A stretch of DNA of 64,000 nt from Vibrio marinisediminis (GTDB lineage Bacteria; Pseudomonadota; Gammaproteobacteria; Enterobacterales; Vibrionaceae). The position numbers were made by a program, and so were the translations under genes. Under the pieces are notes generated by a model. It searched no databases and was not told where the DNA came from. It worked only from the letters and a program-made list of their open reading frames with translations. Below, piece after piece: positions 36,137 through 46,271 of this stretch (its first letter is position 1; the number at the start of each line of letters is the position of its first letter). The stretch covers positions 1 through 64,000 of the forward strand of contig NZ_JACFYF010000001.1 of NCBI RefSeq assembly GCF_014050145.1, written 5' to 3'.

Positions 36137-38203
36137 CTAAATCCATTGCGCAATTTTCAGCATGAGCATGTCACTTTCTGCCGGCTTGATTAAATAGTCG
36201 TTAAATCCCGCTTGGTAGAGCTGCTTCGCCATATCATTCGATGAATCGCCGGTATAACCAATAATGGGTAAAGACGTACCTTGATGACGAATCACCTTCG
36301 CCGCGCAAAGACCATTCATGATCGGCATTTCCACATCCATCACAATCAAATCGACTGACCGTTTAGTCAATATATCCACCACCTCTTGCCCATTCTGCGC
36401 TTCCACAACCGTAAAACCGTACTTTTTCATCAAAATCGCGGTATAAGCTCGAATCGAGTGATTATCATCGGCAATGAGTAACGTTTTGCCTTGATAACTC
36501 TTGGGCTGAACATCTAACTTGCGGCTGCTTTTTGGAGAATCAAAACAGAGTCCATCAAGCGTATGTGCACATCGGCTAAGAAATTGTCGTCTATCTACGG
36601 GATAAAAATCGATACTACGATCTAAATCGTAACGGAAAATCGAGTCTTTATCGTAGAGGTAAACAATGCGCCCTTGAGTGAATCCGAGTTTTTCTTCCAA
36701 CCGCCTAAAGTTTGATTCTCGGTTCATCTTTTGGTTTAGATCGACAACAATGATGTCAAATTCAAATTCATAGTCTTTGCGTGACAGTGCTTTTTCTAAC
36801 CTAAAATGAGTTAATTTAAATCCCTGATAAAAGGCATTTTCATCCAACACCCGTAGCAATGAATTGTACTCTCCTATGTAGAGCACGGACTTCTCCTTCA
36901 TCATCTCTTGCTTGATCTGAGACACTGCTGAAGAATTGTACGTCGGGAAAGTCAATGTAAACTCGGTGTACCTATCAAGTTCAGATTGGCAACGAATTTG
37001 CCCGCCCATCGCCTTCATGACCTTTAAGCAAAATGGTAAGCCAATACCGTAGCCGCTGACCTTACCTTGAGTATAAAAATCATCAAAGATAAGCTTGCAC
37101 ACATCCGGACTCATGCCGACACCGTTGTCGCGCAGCACCAATTGGTTGCAGCTATTGAAACGCTTCAACTCAACCGTAACGGCAAAATTATCTCGCCTAC
37201 CATGAGAATATGCGTTTTTCAGCAAGTTATAGAGGGTGTATTTGACCAAGGTGTCACTGCCAAAAAAGGAGTAGTCTTGCTCGAGTTTGGCACTCACGCT
37301 CGCACTATCCATTTGATCTGGATAGGGGAAACTCTGTAGTGCTTGCTCCACCACTTCTTTTATCGAATGCTTACAATAGGTCGCGTTGGTGATTCGGTTT
37401 TGGTCAATGGAGGTCAGCAGTAAATCAATAGTTTCGGTGCCGCTGTTTATCGCCTGATTCGCTTGTTGAATCACTTCATTCGCGAGTTTTAACGACTCAG
37501 CATCAAAACGAAGGTCGTGTTCTCCCTCAAGGCTTGAACCGTTAATTTGTTGCGGTTTAGGCAGCAAGGTATCGAGCACATCTATCGATGCCTTAAGTGC
37601 ACTGAGTGGATTACGCATTTCATGAGCAATGCCAGCGCCAAAAGATTTTGCCAACGACACTTTGCTTTCGTGTTCGCTTTGGCTACGAAGGTAAAATAGG
37701 TTACCAAAAATATAGGTGAAGGCAAAAATAGGCACGTAAGCCCAGACTACATGCTGGCTGATCACTTCTAAATTGGGTCCGTAGACAAGCAGCACCGATA
37801 GCGTAACTGCCGCGACAGTCTGTAACAGCATCAAACCCGTTCGATACACCACCAAAACATGGATCAATATCGACGCCATAAACGACATAACCCATACTTC
37901 CGACCAGTCGTTTTTAAACATCATGTAAGAGAAGAAAAATGGCAGACAGATAGGAATACAATACGCAAAGTATATCGGTAGATATCGCTGCAAATGACTC
38001 GGAACGTAGTGCCTCAACGCGATTACCGCAAAGAGCGCCGAGCAGATAAATCGTAAACTAAGTGATTCATAAGGCTGTGGAAACAAATGCGCCCATACGT
38101 AGTAATAAGCTGGGTAGCCTAAAAAACCCATCCAGCCAATCACTGTTAGATTAGGTTCCGCATATTGATATACCTTACGAACCGATTCCATTTGGCTTCT
38201 CAT
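36137..38203 (-). CDS. cqsS: CAI-1 autoinducer sensor kinase/phosphatase CqsS
   Basis: 688 aa hybrid kinase. Six membrane segments (about residues 18-170) begin with VYQYAEPNLTVIGWMGFLGYPAYY, the CqsS signature. The histidine is H194 in GIAHEMRNPLSALKASIDVL. The HATPase domain has RDNGVGM and GYGIGLPF, and the C-terminal receiver has the phospho-acceptor Asp in LIVMDVEMP. It senses alpha-hydroxyketone (CAI-1) signals and feeds LuxU-LuxO. Residue 170 is Phe, as in V. harveyi rather than the Cys of V. cholerae. The partner synthase gene cqsA, usually adjacent, is absent from both sides; sbcC lies upstream and the TehA-like gene downstream. Confidence 0.94.
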   Translation of the reverse strand: MRSQMESVRKVYQYAEPNLTVIGWMGFLGYPAYYYVWAHLFPQPYESLSLRFICSALFAVIALRHYVPSHLQRYLPIYFAYCIPICLPFFFSYMMFKNDWSEVWVMSFMASILIHVLVVYRTGLMLLQTVAAVTLSVLLVYGPNLEVISQHVVWAYVPIFAFTYIFGNLFYLRSQSEHESKVSLAKSFGAGIAHEMRNPLSALKASIDVLDTLLPKPQQINGSSLEGEHDLRFDAESLKLANEVIQQANQAINSGTETIDLLLTSIDQNRITNATYCKHSIKEVVEQALQSFPYPDQMDSASVSAKLEQDYSFFGSDTLVKYTLYNLLKNAYSHGRRDNFAVTVELKRFNSCNQLVLRDNGVGMSPDVCKLIFDDFYTQGKVSGYGIGLPFCLKVMKAMGGQIRCQSELDRYTEFTLTFPTYNSSAVSQIKQEMMKEKSVLYIGEYNSLLRVLDENAFYQGFKLTHFRLEKALSRKDYEFEFDIIVVDLNQKMNRESNFRRLEEKLGFTQGRIVYLYDKDSIFRYDLDRSIDFYPVDRRQFLSRCAHTLDGLCFDSPKSSRKLDVQPKSYQGKTLLIADDNHSIRAYTAILMKKYGFTVVEAQNGQEVVDILTKRSVDLIVMDVEMPIMNGLCAAKVIRHQGTSLPIIGYTGDSSNDMAKQLYQAGFNDYLIKPAESDMLMLKIAQWI

Positions 38204-38357
38204 ACTCTTTTCTGGCTCACGAAACAGCTATCTTACTTGGTTTAAAAGTTCAGTTAATAAACGGTGGCGCTTGAATCCTGACCCATTACATCGATCAGAA
38301 TTCAATCACACACAATACCCATTACAACTATAGTACTAGCTGCATGGAATTTCCCGA

Positions 38358-41300
38358 TTATCCAATGCCTTGCAAGCGAATTTGACTGCCTGTTCGTTCT
38401 GCTTGGACATCAATTCTCAATGGCATCTGCTCTTTTAGTTCACTCACGTGTGAGATCAAGCCTATCGTTCTACCGCCTTGCTGAAGATCAATCAACGTCT
38501 GAATAGCCAAATCAAGAGATTCAGGATCCAAGCTGCCAAAACCCTCGTCGATGAAGAGCGTATCAAGCCTGATACCGCCACTGTATGATTGCACCACATC
38601 TGATAAGCCAAGTGCCAAGGCCAGTGCAGCCATAAATGATTCACCACCCGACAGCGTTGCGACATCTCGTAACTTACTTGAATAGCTATCTTCCACCATC
38701 AAATCCAAACCAGAGCCGGCATGTCCTTTGGCGCGCTCCTCTTTACGTCGCAATTCATAGCGTCCTTTACTCATTAGACGCAAGCGTTGCGAAGCTTGGA
38801 TCAACACATCATCAAGCAATACCCCAAGCACGAAACGATGCAAACTCACCTTCGCGCCGGTTCTGCCATTGGCAATGTCGCTCAAGGTGCCTATTACTTG
38901 GTATTCGGCCTCAAGGGCTTGGTTTTGCTGGTGTAGTTGCGCCAAAATTCCTGCAACTTTATTGAGATTATCAAGCTGAGATTGCAGCTTGGTGCAGCTG
39001 TCTAGGCATATTTGGTGTTCAACCTTAACCGCCTCCAACACTTCTGCTAACTTATCAAGCTGTGGCATTGCTAAACTCGCAAGATCTTGCTCTAAGGTGT
39101 TGATTGCACCATTCAAGGTTGACGTAAGCTCGGCAAACTGGGCAAGCTGCTGTTCAATTTTCTCAATTTCATCGGCATCAAGTCGCGCAGTAAGATATGC
39201 TTGCTCATCATCAAAATGGCTAGTTGCAAGTGCCGTTAACCAATCTCTCGAGCTTGACTCCACTAAACTTAACGCTTCATTAAGCTGCTTTTCATTTTCT
39301 TGTTGCTGAGTTTGCGCCGTCACCCATTGAGTATGTGTGGTATCTCGTTTACTTTTCGCCTGCTGCTCAGTATGTTGCAGTAACTGAATTTGCTTCTCTA
39401 ACTTGGCGATTGAGTCAGCCACCACCCTACTGTCTAGTTCGTCTGGTGATAAATCCTGCACTAAACTGGCGAGCGTACCACTCACTTTTGCCACTTGCTG
39501 TTTAGCTTCAACAAGTTGATTGTTCAGCGCATCACTTTGCTGCTTCAACTGCTGCAAAGAGTGCTCGGTTTGCTGTAATTGCTGCGTTAACAGCTCAACC
39601 GCATTCGGGTTTATCTGCGCAATTTCAAGATCAAGTTGGTTTACTTGCTGGCGCAAGACTTGCTCAGGCTCGGGATTATCGCCCAACTGGGCTTGCCAGC
39701 CTTGCACTGCTTGCTCAACTTTAACCACGTCCGTGTGAGCGGCTTGCATCGCTTGGCTTGCTGCTTCTTGGATGCCTAAGCAGTGCTGCTGATTAGCGCG
39801 CGCTTGGTCTACCTCTAATTTGCTGATCTCTTGCTGACTAAACGAGGCTGGCTGAGGGTGCTCTTTGCTACCGCATACTGGGCAAGGCTCACCGATTTGC
39901 AAAGTTTTAGCCAACTGCGCTGCTTGTGAACTATGCCAGTAGTATTCCTGCTGATCAGCAAATAGCTTTGCCTGTTCGTAAGCGGATTTGGTCTGCTCAA
40001 ATTGCGTTAACTTTGTTTGATAAATTGCACGGAATTGTTCCGCGGCCTGCTGCGTCTTCGCCAGCTCTTGGTAGTGGTTAATTTGGCTGTGTAACTGTTT
40101 TAGCTGAGCTTGCTTAGCAGGCAGTGTCGCTTGGCTATCTTTTGCTAACTGCAGTTGCTGCTGTCGAGTTTTCACTTCCTCTTCCAGCCTTTGCTGCTGC
40201 TGCACCACATCACGACTCACTTGCTCAAGGTGAGATTGGGATTGCTGCGCTCGTTGCAAGTTAGCTTGCTCTTGGTCTCGTTGCTGCAGGCGTTTCGCCG
40301 CTTCATTTAATCCATAAAGCTTTTGCGTTAACTCAGGGACCACTTGCGCGGCTAAACTGGCTCTATCGCTCTCAGTTTGCGCCACAGTAAACTGCTGGGC
40401 AATTTGCTCAAGCTGCTCGCGGGTAGTCGCCACGGTTTGCTGTAATTGGCGTTGCTTTTGCTCAGACTGAACCCAATGATTGTGCGGTAACGTCAGTGAA
40501 TCAGCAAGTTGGGCACGCTTTCGCTGTGCGTTCAGCTCATCCATCTTTTCTTGCTTGGTTAAGTGCTCACTGCGCTGGGCGACCAATTGATCTCGTTGAT
40601 TAAACTTGGCAAGTAAATCCCCTGCGGCCTTATGCTGAGACTGCGCATTTTCAAGAGATTGGCGCACATTAGACAGCTTTTCATTACATGTGATCAGCTC
40701 AGGCTGAACCTGTTCAATTTGAGTGCGTAACTCTTCTTCACTGGCAACACCCGCAACATCTAGAGCCCCTTTTATTTGGTTATCAAACTCATCTTTAGCG
40801 CGGCGAATATGGGCTGCTTTATCAAACAAGGCTTTTTCTATCGCGACATAAAGGTGAGTTTGAAACAACTGCCCAAAGATCTGCTCACGCTCTTTGGAGT
40901 TGGCAATTAACAGCTCGCGAAACTTGCCTTGTGGCAATACCATCACTTGACGGAACTGTTTCACATCCAAACCAATCAGTTCACTGATCGCTTTACCCAC
41001 TGGCATCGGCTTGTTTGCCAATAGCTGCTCATCTTCGCCTTCAATGCGAAACAGCACCGCGCTGTGATCTTTTTTCGTTAGACCATCACCGCGTTTTTTA
41101 GGCAACATTTGGTTTGGTGAGCGTTCTATACGGTATTGCTTGGCGCCTAAGCCAAATTCAAAGATCACTTCAGTCGCAAGGTCCGCTGGGGCATGGTCAC
41201 AGCGCATTTGTTCACCGGTGCGCTCGCTGCCTGTGGTTTCGCCATACAAGGCAAAACAGATTGCATCAAGAATTGAGCTTTTACCTGAACCTGTAGGACC

Positions 41301-41402
41301 ATTAATCAGAAACAGCGGAGCTTGACCAAGTTCAGTGAAGTCGATCAATTGTTTGTCAGCAAATGGACCAAAAGCTTGGATGGTGAGTTTTAGTGGCGTC
41401 AT
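38358..41402 (-). CDS. sbcC: Exonuclease subunit SbcC
   Basis: 1014 aa SMC-like ATPase. Walker A NGPTGSGKSSILDAI (about residues 34-48), Q-loop region QVMVLPQGKFRELL, long Gln-rich coiled coils interrupted by the zinc-hook CPVCGSKEHP near residue 500, and C-terminal signature LSGGESFMAALALALGL with Walker B LDTLFIDEGFGSLD. With SbcD it cleaves DNA hairpins and processes ends. It starts 3 nt after sbcD. Confidence 0.96.
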   Translation of the reverse strand: MTPLKLTIQAFGPFADKQLIDFTELGQAPLFLINGPTGSGKSSILDAICFALYGETTGSERTGEQMRCDHAPADLATEVIFEFGLGAKQYRIERSPNQMLPKKRGDGLTKKDHSAVLFRIEGEDEQLLANKPMPVGKAISELIGLDVKQFRQVMVLPQGKFRELLIANSKEREQIFGQLFQTHLYVAIEKALFDKAAHIRRAKDEFDNQIKGALDVAGVASEEELRTQIEQVQPELITCNEKLSNVRQSLENAQSQHKAAGDLLAKFNQRDQLVAQRSEHLTKQEKMDELNAQRKRAQLADSLTLPHNHWVQSEQKQRQLQQTVATTREQLEQIAQQFTVAQTESDRASLAAQVVPELTQKLYGLNEAAKRLQQRDQEQANLQRAQQSQSHLEQVSRDVVQQQQRLEEEVKTRQQQLQLAKDSQATLPAKQAQLKQLHSQINHYQELAKTQQAAEQFRAIYQTKLTQFEQTKSAYEQAKLFADQQEYYWHSSQAAQLAKTLQIGEPCPVCGSKEHPQPASFSQQEISKLEVDQARANQQHCLGIQEAASQAMQAAHTDVVKVEQAVQGWQAQLGDNPEPEQVLRQQVNQLDLEIAQINPNAVELLTQQLQQTEHSLQQLKQQSDALNNQLVEAKQQVAKVSGTLASLVQDLSPDELDSRVVADSIAKLEKQIQLLQHTEQQAKSKRDTTHTQWVTAQTQQQENEKQLNEALSLVESSSRDWLTALATSHFDDEQAYLTARLDADEIEKIEQQLAQFAELTSTLNGAINTLEQDLASLAMPQLDKLAEVLEAVKVEHQICLDSCTKLQSQLDNLNKVAGILAQLHQQNQALEAEYQVIGTLSDIANGRTGAKVSLHRFVLGVLLDDVLIQASQRLRLMSKGRYELRRKEERAKGHAGSGLDLMVEDSYSSKLRDVATLSGGESFMAALALALGLSDVVQSYSGGIRLDTLFIDEGFGSLDPESLDLAIQTLIDLQQGGRTIGLISHVSELKEQMPLRIDVQAERTGSQIRLQGIG

Positions 41403-41405
41403 CGA

Positions 41406-42545
41406 TCAAGCCTCCTGTTGACGAGTTAACTTGCTGATGATCTCACTCACCGCCTGTTCTTGTTGTGAATTCAGCGGCTCTTGCTTTGCTTCTAAGAAGA
41501 AGTCTTTAAACATGTCTAATTCACCACGCGCTAAGCGTGCTTTGCCCATCTGCTGGTCCACGCCAATCAGCATACCTGGCTTTTCCAAATGCAGCACATT
41601 TGGGTAGACCTTGCGCAGCTTTTCCATCGGGTCAAGAATGGCGTGCTTATCCATTAATCGAGCCAAGATATAGTCATGGCTGTTCGGATCCGTTTTGCCT
41701 TGCTCAATCAAAGTTGCCAACTCCCCTTCAATAATGCGCATTTGGTGCGGTGCGGTAAGAGGGATATGCGTTGCTGACTGGAAGCCGTTTTGATCTAACT
41801 CTACGAGTGTCATACCCTTCGCTTGATGCTGCTCGGAAAAGCTGTATTTCATCAGCGAGCCGGAATAACGAATATACTCCTCGCCTTTTTTCTGCGGTTG
41901 GTGCAGGTGCCCTAGCGCCACGTAATCAAACTCGACGAAGTGCTCATGGCTGACGCGATCTGAGCCACCAATCGATAACGGGCGCTCTGATTCAGATTCA
42001 ATCGCGCCATCAACAAAGCAGTGACTAAGTAATACGTTTTTCTGCTGCGGTTTAAACTGCTCACGAATTTTCTCAAGCAGCAGTTGGTGCGCTTGATCAT
42101 GATCTTTAGCGGGTTGTTTGGTGTAGTGACGAACCAATTCAGGGTCGTTGTAAGGCATGCCATAAAACGCCACCTCGCCAATATCAGAGTTGATCACCAC
42201 AGGCGTCAGCATGTCATCAAAGTTGGCAATAATGTGTAAGCCCGACGACTTCATTTGGCTTGCGGCAAAACCTAAGCGCTGTGCTCCATCATGGTTGCCG
42301 GGAATAATAATCACTGGCAGCTTCATCTCACCACAGACTTTCTCAACAAAGTGATTCATCAGCTCTATCGCTGAAGTAGGCGGCACACTGCGATCGTAGA
42401 TATCACCAGCGATCACCAGTGCATCAACCGGATTGTTTTCTAGATAAGAGATAAGTTGTTCAAGCACCGCTTGCTGATCGTCCAGCAAGGATACGTTGTG
42501 AAACTGTCGGCCTAAATGCCAATCGGAGGTGTGAAGAAACTTCAT
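41406..42545 (-). CDS. sbcD: Exonuclease subunit SbcD
   Basis: 379 aa Mre11-type nuclease. Metallophosphoesterase motifs are HTSDWHLGR (about residues 5-13), AGDIYDRSVPP, IPGNHDGAQRL, LLSHCFVDG and YVALGHLHQPQ. It forms the SbcDC complex with the overlapping-operon partner sbcC. Normal length. Confidence 0.96.
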   Translation of the reverse strand: MKFLHTSDWHLGRQFHNVSLLDDQQAVLEQLISYLENNPVDALVIAGDIYDRSVPPTSAIELMNHFVEKVCGEMKLPVIIIPGNHDGAQRLGFAASQMKSSGLHIIANFDDMLTPVVINSDIGEVAFYGMPYNDPELVRHYTKQPAKDHDQAHQLLLEKIREQFKPQQKNVLLSHCFVDGAIESESERPLSIGGSDRVSHEHFVEFDYVALGHLHQPQKKGEEYIRYSGSLMKYSFSEQHQAKGMTLVELDQNGFQSATHIPLTAPHQMRIIEGELATLIEQGKTDPNSHDYILARLMDKHAILDPMEKLRKVYPNVLHLEKPGMLIGVDQQMGKARLARGELDMFKDFFLEAKQEPLNSQQEQAVSEIISKLTRQQEA

Positions 42546-42620
42546 TTGCGCCCTAGCTTTGCTGACTGATTTATTGTCTTCTAAGGCGCAATATTAACAC
42601 TCTAACTAAAGAGTAACTAT

Positions 42621-43706
42621 CTAGACTGGCTTGTTTTTGCAATGATTAATCGCGTTTTCCAACAGTTCCAATGCACTGCTGTCGCACTCGGTCAATTGTG
42701 CATCACATTCTGTTAGCGGTGTGACGCGATCACCCCATTTTATTAGCCCTGCGCCCCATGTTAAGCCCGCACCAAAGGCAGCTAACAACAAGTTGTCGCC
42801 CGGTTTTACTCGACCTTGCTCTAGTGCTTCACACAGTGCGATAGGTACAGTCGCCGCCGACGTATTGCCATAATTTTGAATATTAACAAACGCTTTGTCT
42901 TGGCTGATACCCGATAAGTCACACAGTGTTTGGATAATACGGATATTAGCTTGGTGAGGGATAACGACATCCACTTGATCTGTTGAAAGCTGACTACGCG
43001 CAAGCACATTGTGCGCTGCCGCTCCCATGCCTTTCACCGCTCGTTTGAAGATCTCTTTGCCAACAAAGTTGAAGTCCCAGTAACCATTGTCTGCCGCAAA
43101 ACGATCCATAGAAGTACCAAATTTTGGCACCGCCAAAATATCACGCCCTTGCGAATCACAACCAAGCTGAGCATGCTGCAAGCCAACCTGTTGCTCGGTT
43201 TTACTTAGAATGACAGCACCAGCACCATCACCAAACAACACGGCGGTATCGCGCTGTGTCCAATCAATGTAGAAAGAGAGACGTTCGGCACCAATCACTA
43301 AGGCATGTTTATAATTGCCGGCTTGGATAAGGCGTGTTGCCGTTTCAAGCCCATAAACAAAACCGGTACAAGCCGCATTTAGATCGAACGCAGCAGCACC
43401 TTTAATAGCCAAGTTTTTCGACACTTTCGACGCAATGTTAGGGATCAGCGAATCTGGTGAGCAGGTTGCCACAATAATCACGTCAATATCTTGCGCCGTG
43501 ATACCTGCACAAGCAATCGCATGTTGTGCTGCAACCGTTGCCATGTCGGAGGTATCAACATGACTGATTCTACGGTTTTCGATACCTGTACGGGTGCGAA
43601 TCCACTCATCTGACGTTTCGATAAAAGTACTTAGGTCATCGTTCGAGAGTGTCGCTGGTGGTAGACACTTACCCCAGCCTGTAATTTCTGCGTAAGAGTG
43701 GGTCAT
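42621..43706 (-). CDS. Beta-ketoacyl-ACP synthase III (FabH-type)
   Basis: 361 aa. Thiolase-fold condensing enzyme with the FabH triad Cys113 (AACTGFVYG), His251 (IPHQANIR) and Asn281 (NYGNTSAA). The N terminus lacks the usual strand-level brevity of E. coli FabH, and an insert (about residues 197-218) and a C-terminal tail of about 30 residues make it longer than the standard 317 aa. It is probably the second, non-fab-operon FabH found on Vibrio second chromosomes, condensing acyl-CoA primers with malonyl-ACP. The substrate range is not known. Divergent from trxC. Confidence 0.9.
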   Translation of the reverse strand: MTHSYAEITGWGKCLPPATLSNDDLSTFIETSDEWIRTRTGIENRRISHVDTSDMATVAAQHAIACAGITAQDIDVIIVATCSPDSLIPNIASKVSKNLAIKGAAAFDLNAACTGFVYGLETATRLIQAGNYKHALVIGAERLSFYIDWTQRDTAVLFGDGAGAVILSKTEQQVGLQHAQLGCDSQGRDILAVPKFGTSMDRFAADNGYWDFNFVGKEIFKRAVKGMGAAAHNVLARSQLSTDQVDVVIPHQANIRIIQTLCDLSGISQDKAFVNIQNYGNTSAATVPIALCEALEQGRVKPGDNLLLAAFGAGLTWGAGLIKWGDRVTPLTECDAQLTECDSSALELLENAINHCKNKPV

Positions 43707-43840
43707 TCATAGCCTTTATGTTTTCTTATTTTACCTTCGATAGTATAACTATAGCGAATGCGCCTCAAGTCACTATAAATCTATGTTTTCGATTACTGTG
43801 ACTCGGTGAAAAAAACAAAATGAATTAAAGAGAGAAAGCC

Positions 43841-44275
43841 ATGTCAACATTTAACACTCGTTGCCCATCTTGCCAAGGTCTCAACCGTGTCCCAAACGAA
43901 CGTGTTTCCGAAAGCCCTGTCTGTGGGAAATGCCAACACTCCCTATTCGATGGAAAGCCTATTGAAGGCACAGAATTAAACTTCGCCGCTTTGCTAAAAA
44001 GTGAGCAACCTGTTGTGGTCGATTTCTGGGCACCATGGTGCAACCCTTGTGTCGGCTTCGCCCCAGTTTTTGAACAAGTCGCTCAAGAGCATTCGGGACA
44101 GATTCGTTTTGTGAAAATTGACACAGAAGCACAGCAAAACCTTGCCTCTCAACACCAGATTAGAAGCATTCCAACCATCATGGCCTTCAAAAACGGGAAA
44201 AGAGTCGACGTTATCAACGGTGCACTACCGAAAAGTCAGTTTTCACAATGGTTAAGCGAAGCCATTAACAAATAG
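43841..44275 (+). CDS. trxC: Thioredoxin 2 (TrxC)
   Basis: 144 aa. N-terminal zinc-binding segment with CPSC (residues 8-11) and CGKC (about 28-31), then a thioredoxin fold. The redox motif reads WCNPC rather than the usual WCGPC; cis-Pro lies in IRSIPTIMAF. It reduces protein disulfides in the cytoplasm. The odd Asn within CxxC should affect redox potential. A terminator follows. Confidence 0.93.
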   Translation: MSTFNTRCPSCQGLNRVPNERVSESPVCGKCQHSLFDGKPIEGTELNFAALLKSEQPVVVDFWAPWCNPCVGFAPVFEQVAQEHSGQIRFVKIDTEAQQNLASQHQIRSIPTIMAFKNGKRVDVINGALPKSQFSQWLSEAINK

Positions 44276-44287
44276 TTTTATGCAGTT

Positions 44288-44323
44288 AAAGCCGGAAATT
44301 TGCATCAAATTCCGGCTTTTTTT
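44288..44323 (+). terminator. Rho-independent terminator after trxC
   Basis: Stem AAAGCCGGAA with TTCCGGCTTT and a run of seven T, 13 bp past the stop. Confidence 0.88.
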
Positions 44324-44463
44324 ATATAAATATATGCACTTGACGACAACAAAAAACAATTATCGTTAAGAGTAAAAAAATTCATTTTACCGCTGTTCAA
44401 AAAATCCCCATAGTCCCGCCCATAAATCACCTATTTGTTTATTTATTTTTCGAGGCTACGACA

Positions 44464-45624
44464 TTGGAAAACACTCTCGCTACTGCTCAAAAAGCTCGCA
44501 TTTCAGTCCCTGTGATTGCGCTTGCTCTGTATGCGGTTGCTTCTGGCTATTTAATGAGCTTGATCCCGCTAATGCTTCCACACTACGGTTTGGATAGTTC
44601 GCTGGCGAGTTGGCTTGCCAGTGTGTTTTATGCCGGGTTGTTGACCGGTGCGATGGTATTTGAGCCTATCGTAAACAAAGTTGGTCATCGCAAAGCATTT
44701 ATTTGGTGTTTGATTGCCTTTATTGCCACGATTGTCGTTCTACCATCAGTCGTGTATTCAGCAGCTTGGCTAGTTTCACGCTTTATTGCAGGTATTGCGG
44801 TTGCTGGGGTGTTTGTTATCGTTGAGTCTTGGTTACTTCACGGTGATGAAAGCGCTCGCGCTAAGCGTCTAGGTTTGTACATGGGTTCGCTTTACGGTGG
44901 TAGCTCGTTGGGTCAATTAGGTATCGGTTTTCTTGGTATTACCGGTATCATCCCCTTTATGGCTATTTTCGCACTATTGGCACTCGCTATTTTGGTTCTA
45001 ATGTTTGGTCGTACCGATCAACCTGAAGAGGGTCAAAGCAGCGCATTGTCACTAAAGCAAATCAGCAAATTAAACCATGCCGCAATCATCGGCTGTATCG
45101 TTTCTGGTTTAACATTGGGCGCTATCTACGGTTTGATGCCAGTGGAACTGCACAACCGTGGCATTGCGAATGACAACTTAGGCAGTCTAATGGCACTGGT
45201 TATTCTTGGCGGTATGGCGGTACAACCTATCGTTCCTTGGCTATCTAAGTTCCTAGGTCGTACTTTGTTGATGGCATTGTTTTGCTTACTCGGTGTCGCC
45301 GCAATTAGCCTTGCAGCAACGAACGAAGGCATCCATGCGCTAGGTGTAAGCCTATTTGTTCTTGGCATGGCCACCTTCGCGCTTTACCCAGTTGCAATCA
45401 ACCTAGGCTGTGACAAGTTAGACCCTGCTTACATTGTATCGGTAACGCAAGTGATGCTATTTAGCTACAGCATTGGCTCTGTAGTTGGTCCGCTTCTGGC
45501 TGACAGTTTTATGTTGGGTGAGCAAGGCTTGTTAGGCTACTTATTCGCAGCGCTACTTGCTACATGCATCTACATGCTATTGGCGAGTATCAAAACTAAG
45601 CGACAAGCGATGGCCGGTGAGTAA
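44464..45624 (+). CDS. MFS transporter
   Basis: 386 aa, twelve predicted membrane segments in two halves. The loop GHRKAFIWCLIAF after TM2 is the MFS motif-A region, and SRFIAGIAVAGVFVIVESWLL is typical of YcaD-like proteins. It starts at TTG with GAGG about 8 nt upstream. Substrate unknown. A strong terminator follows. Confidence 0.88.
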   Translation: MENTLATAQKARISVPVIALALYAVASGYLMSLIPLMLPHYGLDSSLASWLASVFYAGLLTGAMVFEPIVNKVGHRKAFIWCLIAFIATIVVLPSVVYSAAWLVSRFIAGIAVAGVFVIVESWLLHGDESARAKRLGLYMGSLYGGSSLGQLGIGFLGITGIIPFMAIFALLALAILVLMFGRTDQPEEGQSSALSLKQISKLNHAAIIGCIVSGLTLGAIYGLMPVELHNRGIANDNLGSLMALVILGGMAVQPIVPWLSKFLGRTLLMALFCLLGVAAISLAATNEGIHALGVSLFVLGMATFALYPVAINLGCDKLDPAYIVSVTQVMLFSYSIGSVVGPLLADSFMLGEQGLLGYLFAALLATCIYMLLASIKTKRQAMAGE

Positions 45625-45668
45625 CCAATAGGTTACATCAGACAGTTATTCAAAAATTGAACACATTG

Positions 45669-45701
45669 AATAAGGAAGCATTATGCTTCCTTATTTTTTT
45701 G
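45669..45701. terminator. Terminator between the MFS gene and ygbA
   Basis: Stem AATAAGGAAGCA with TGCTTCCTTATT and a T run on the plus strand; the end of the convergent ygbA-like gene overlaps it. Confidence 0.85.
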
Positions 45702-46101
45702 TCCGTAGATGGCGGTTAGACTGGTTCGCGGCAGGTTTGGCATCGGGTACTGGTCGCCTTTCATGAATCAAGTGGCGAATCGCGAGTATTGGATGCGGTA
45801 CAAGCATTCTTGGCCCGGCATAACGCATCACCAGTTTCATATCAGCTTTGGGCTGGGGTTTGTAACAGTGAATGGGGCAACGGTTGCAGGTCGGTTTCTT
45901 TTGTCCGTATGGGCATCTATCCAAACGTACTTCTGCATACGTTAAAAGCTCTTGGCACTGCAGGCACAAGGCTTCTGTCCCTTCCCTTACATGATGATTT
46001 TTACAATAAATCTCCATCATGTAAGCAACGGTTTTATATTCTTTAAATAATTCACCCGACAAGATATCTGAGTTTGGCTTGAGCGACTTTGATTTTGGCA
46101 T
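45691..46101 (-). CDS. ygbA: Nitrous oxide-stimulated promoter family protein (YgbA-like)
   Basis: 136 aa. The cysteine pattern C-x-x-C (LCLQC), RCPYG, CNRCPIHCY and KLVMRYAGPRML is the signature of the YgbA family. In E. coli ygbA belongs to the NsrR (nitric oxide) regulon and may bind metal or Fe-S. Regulation by NsrR here is inference. The stop falls within the terminator hairpin shared with the MFS gene. Confidence 0.85.
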   Translation of the reverse strand: MPKSKSLKPNSDILSGELFKEYKTVAYMMEIYCKNHHVREGTEALCLQCQELLTYAEVRLDRCPYGQKKPTCNRCPIHCYKPQPKADMKLVMRYAGPRMLVPHPILAIRHLIHERRPVPDAKPAANQSNRHLRTKK

Positions 46102-46271
46102 ACTAGAGCGTGTTTTATATCAATAACGAAACCATCATAGCATCGCTAACTAACTTGCTGGGATTATTTCTTTCATCCCACCTTTTGCCATTACCACTCA
46201 CTACTGAGCTTTGACACTATACTTTTCGTATATAGGTACAAAACCAATGATGGAATAGTGTATAGGTCGAT

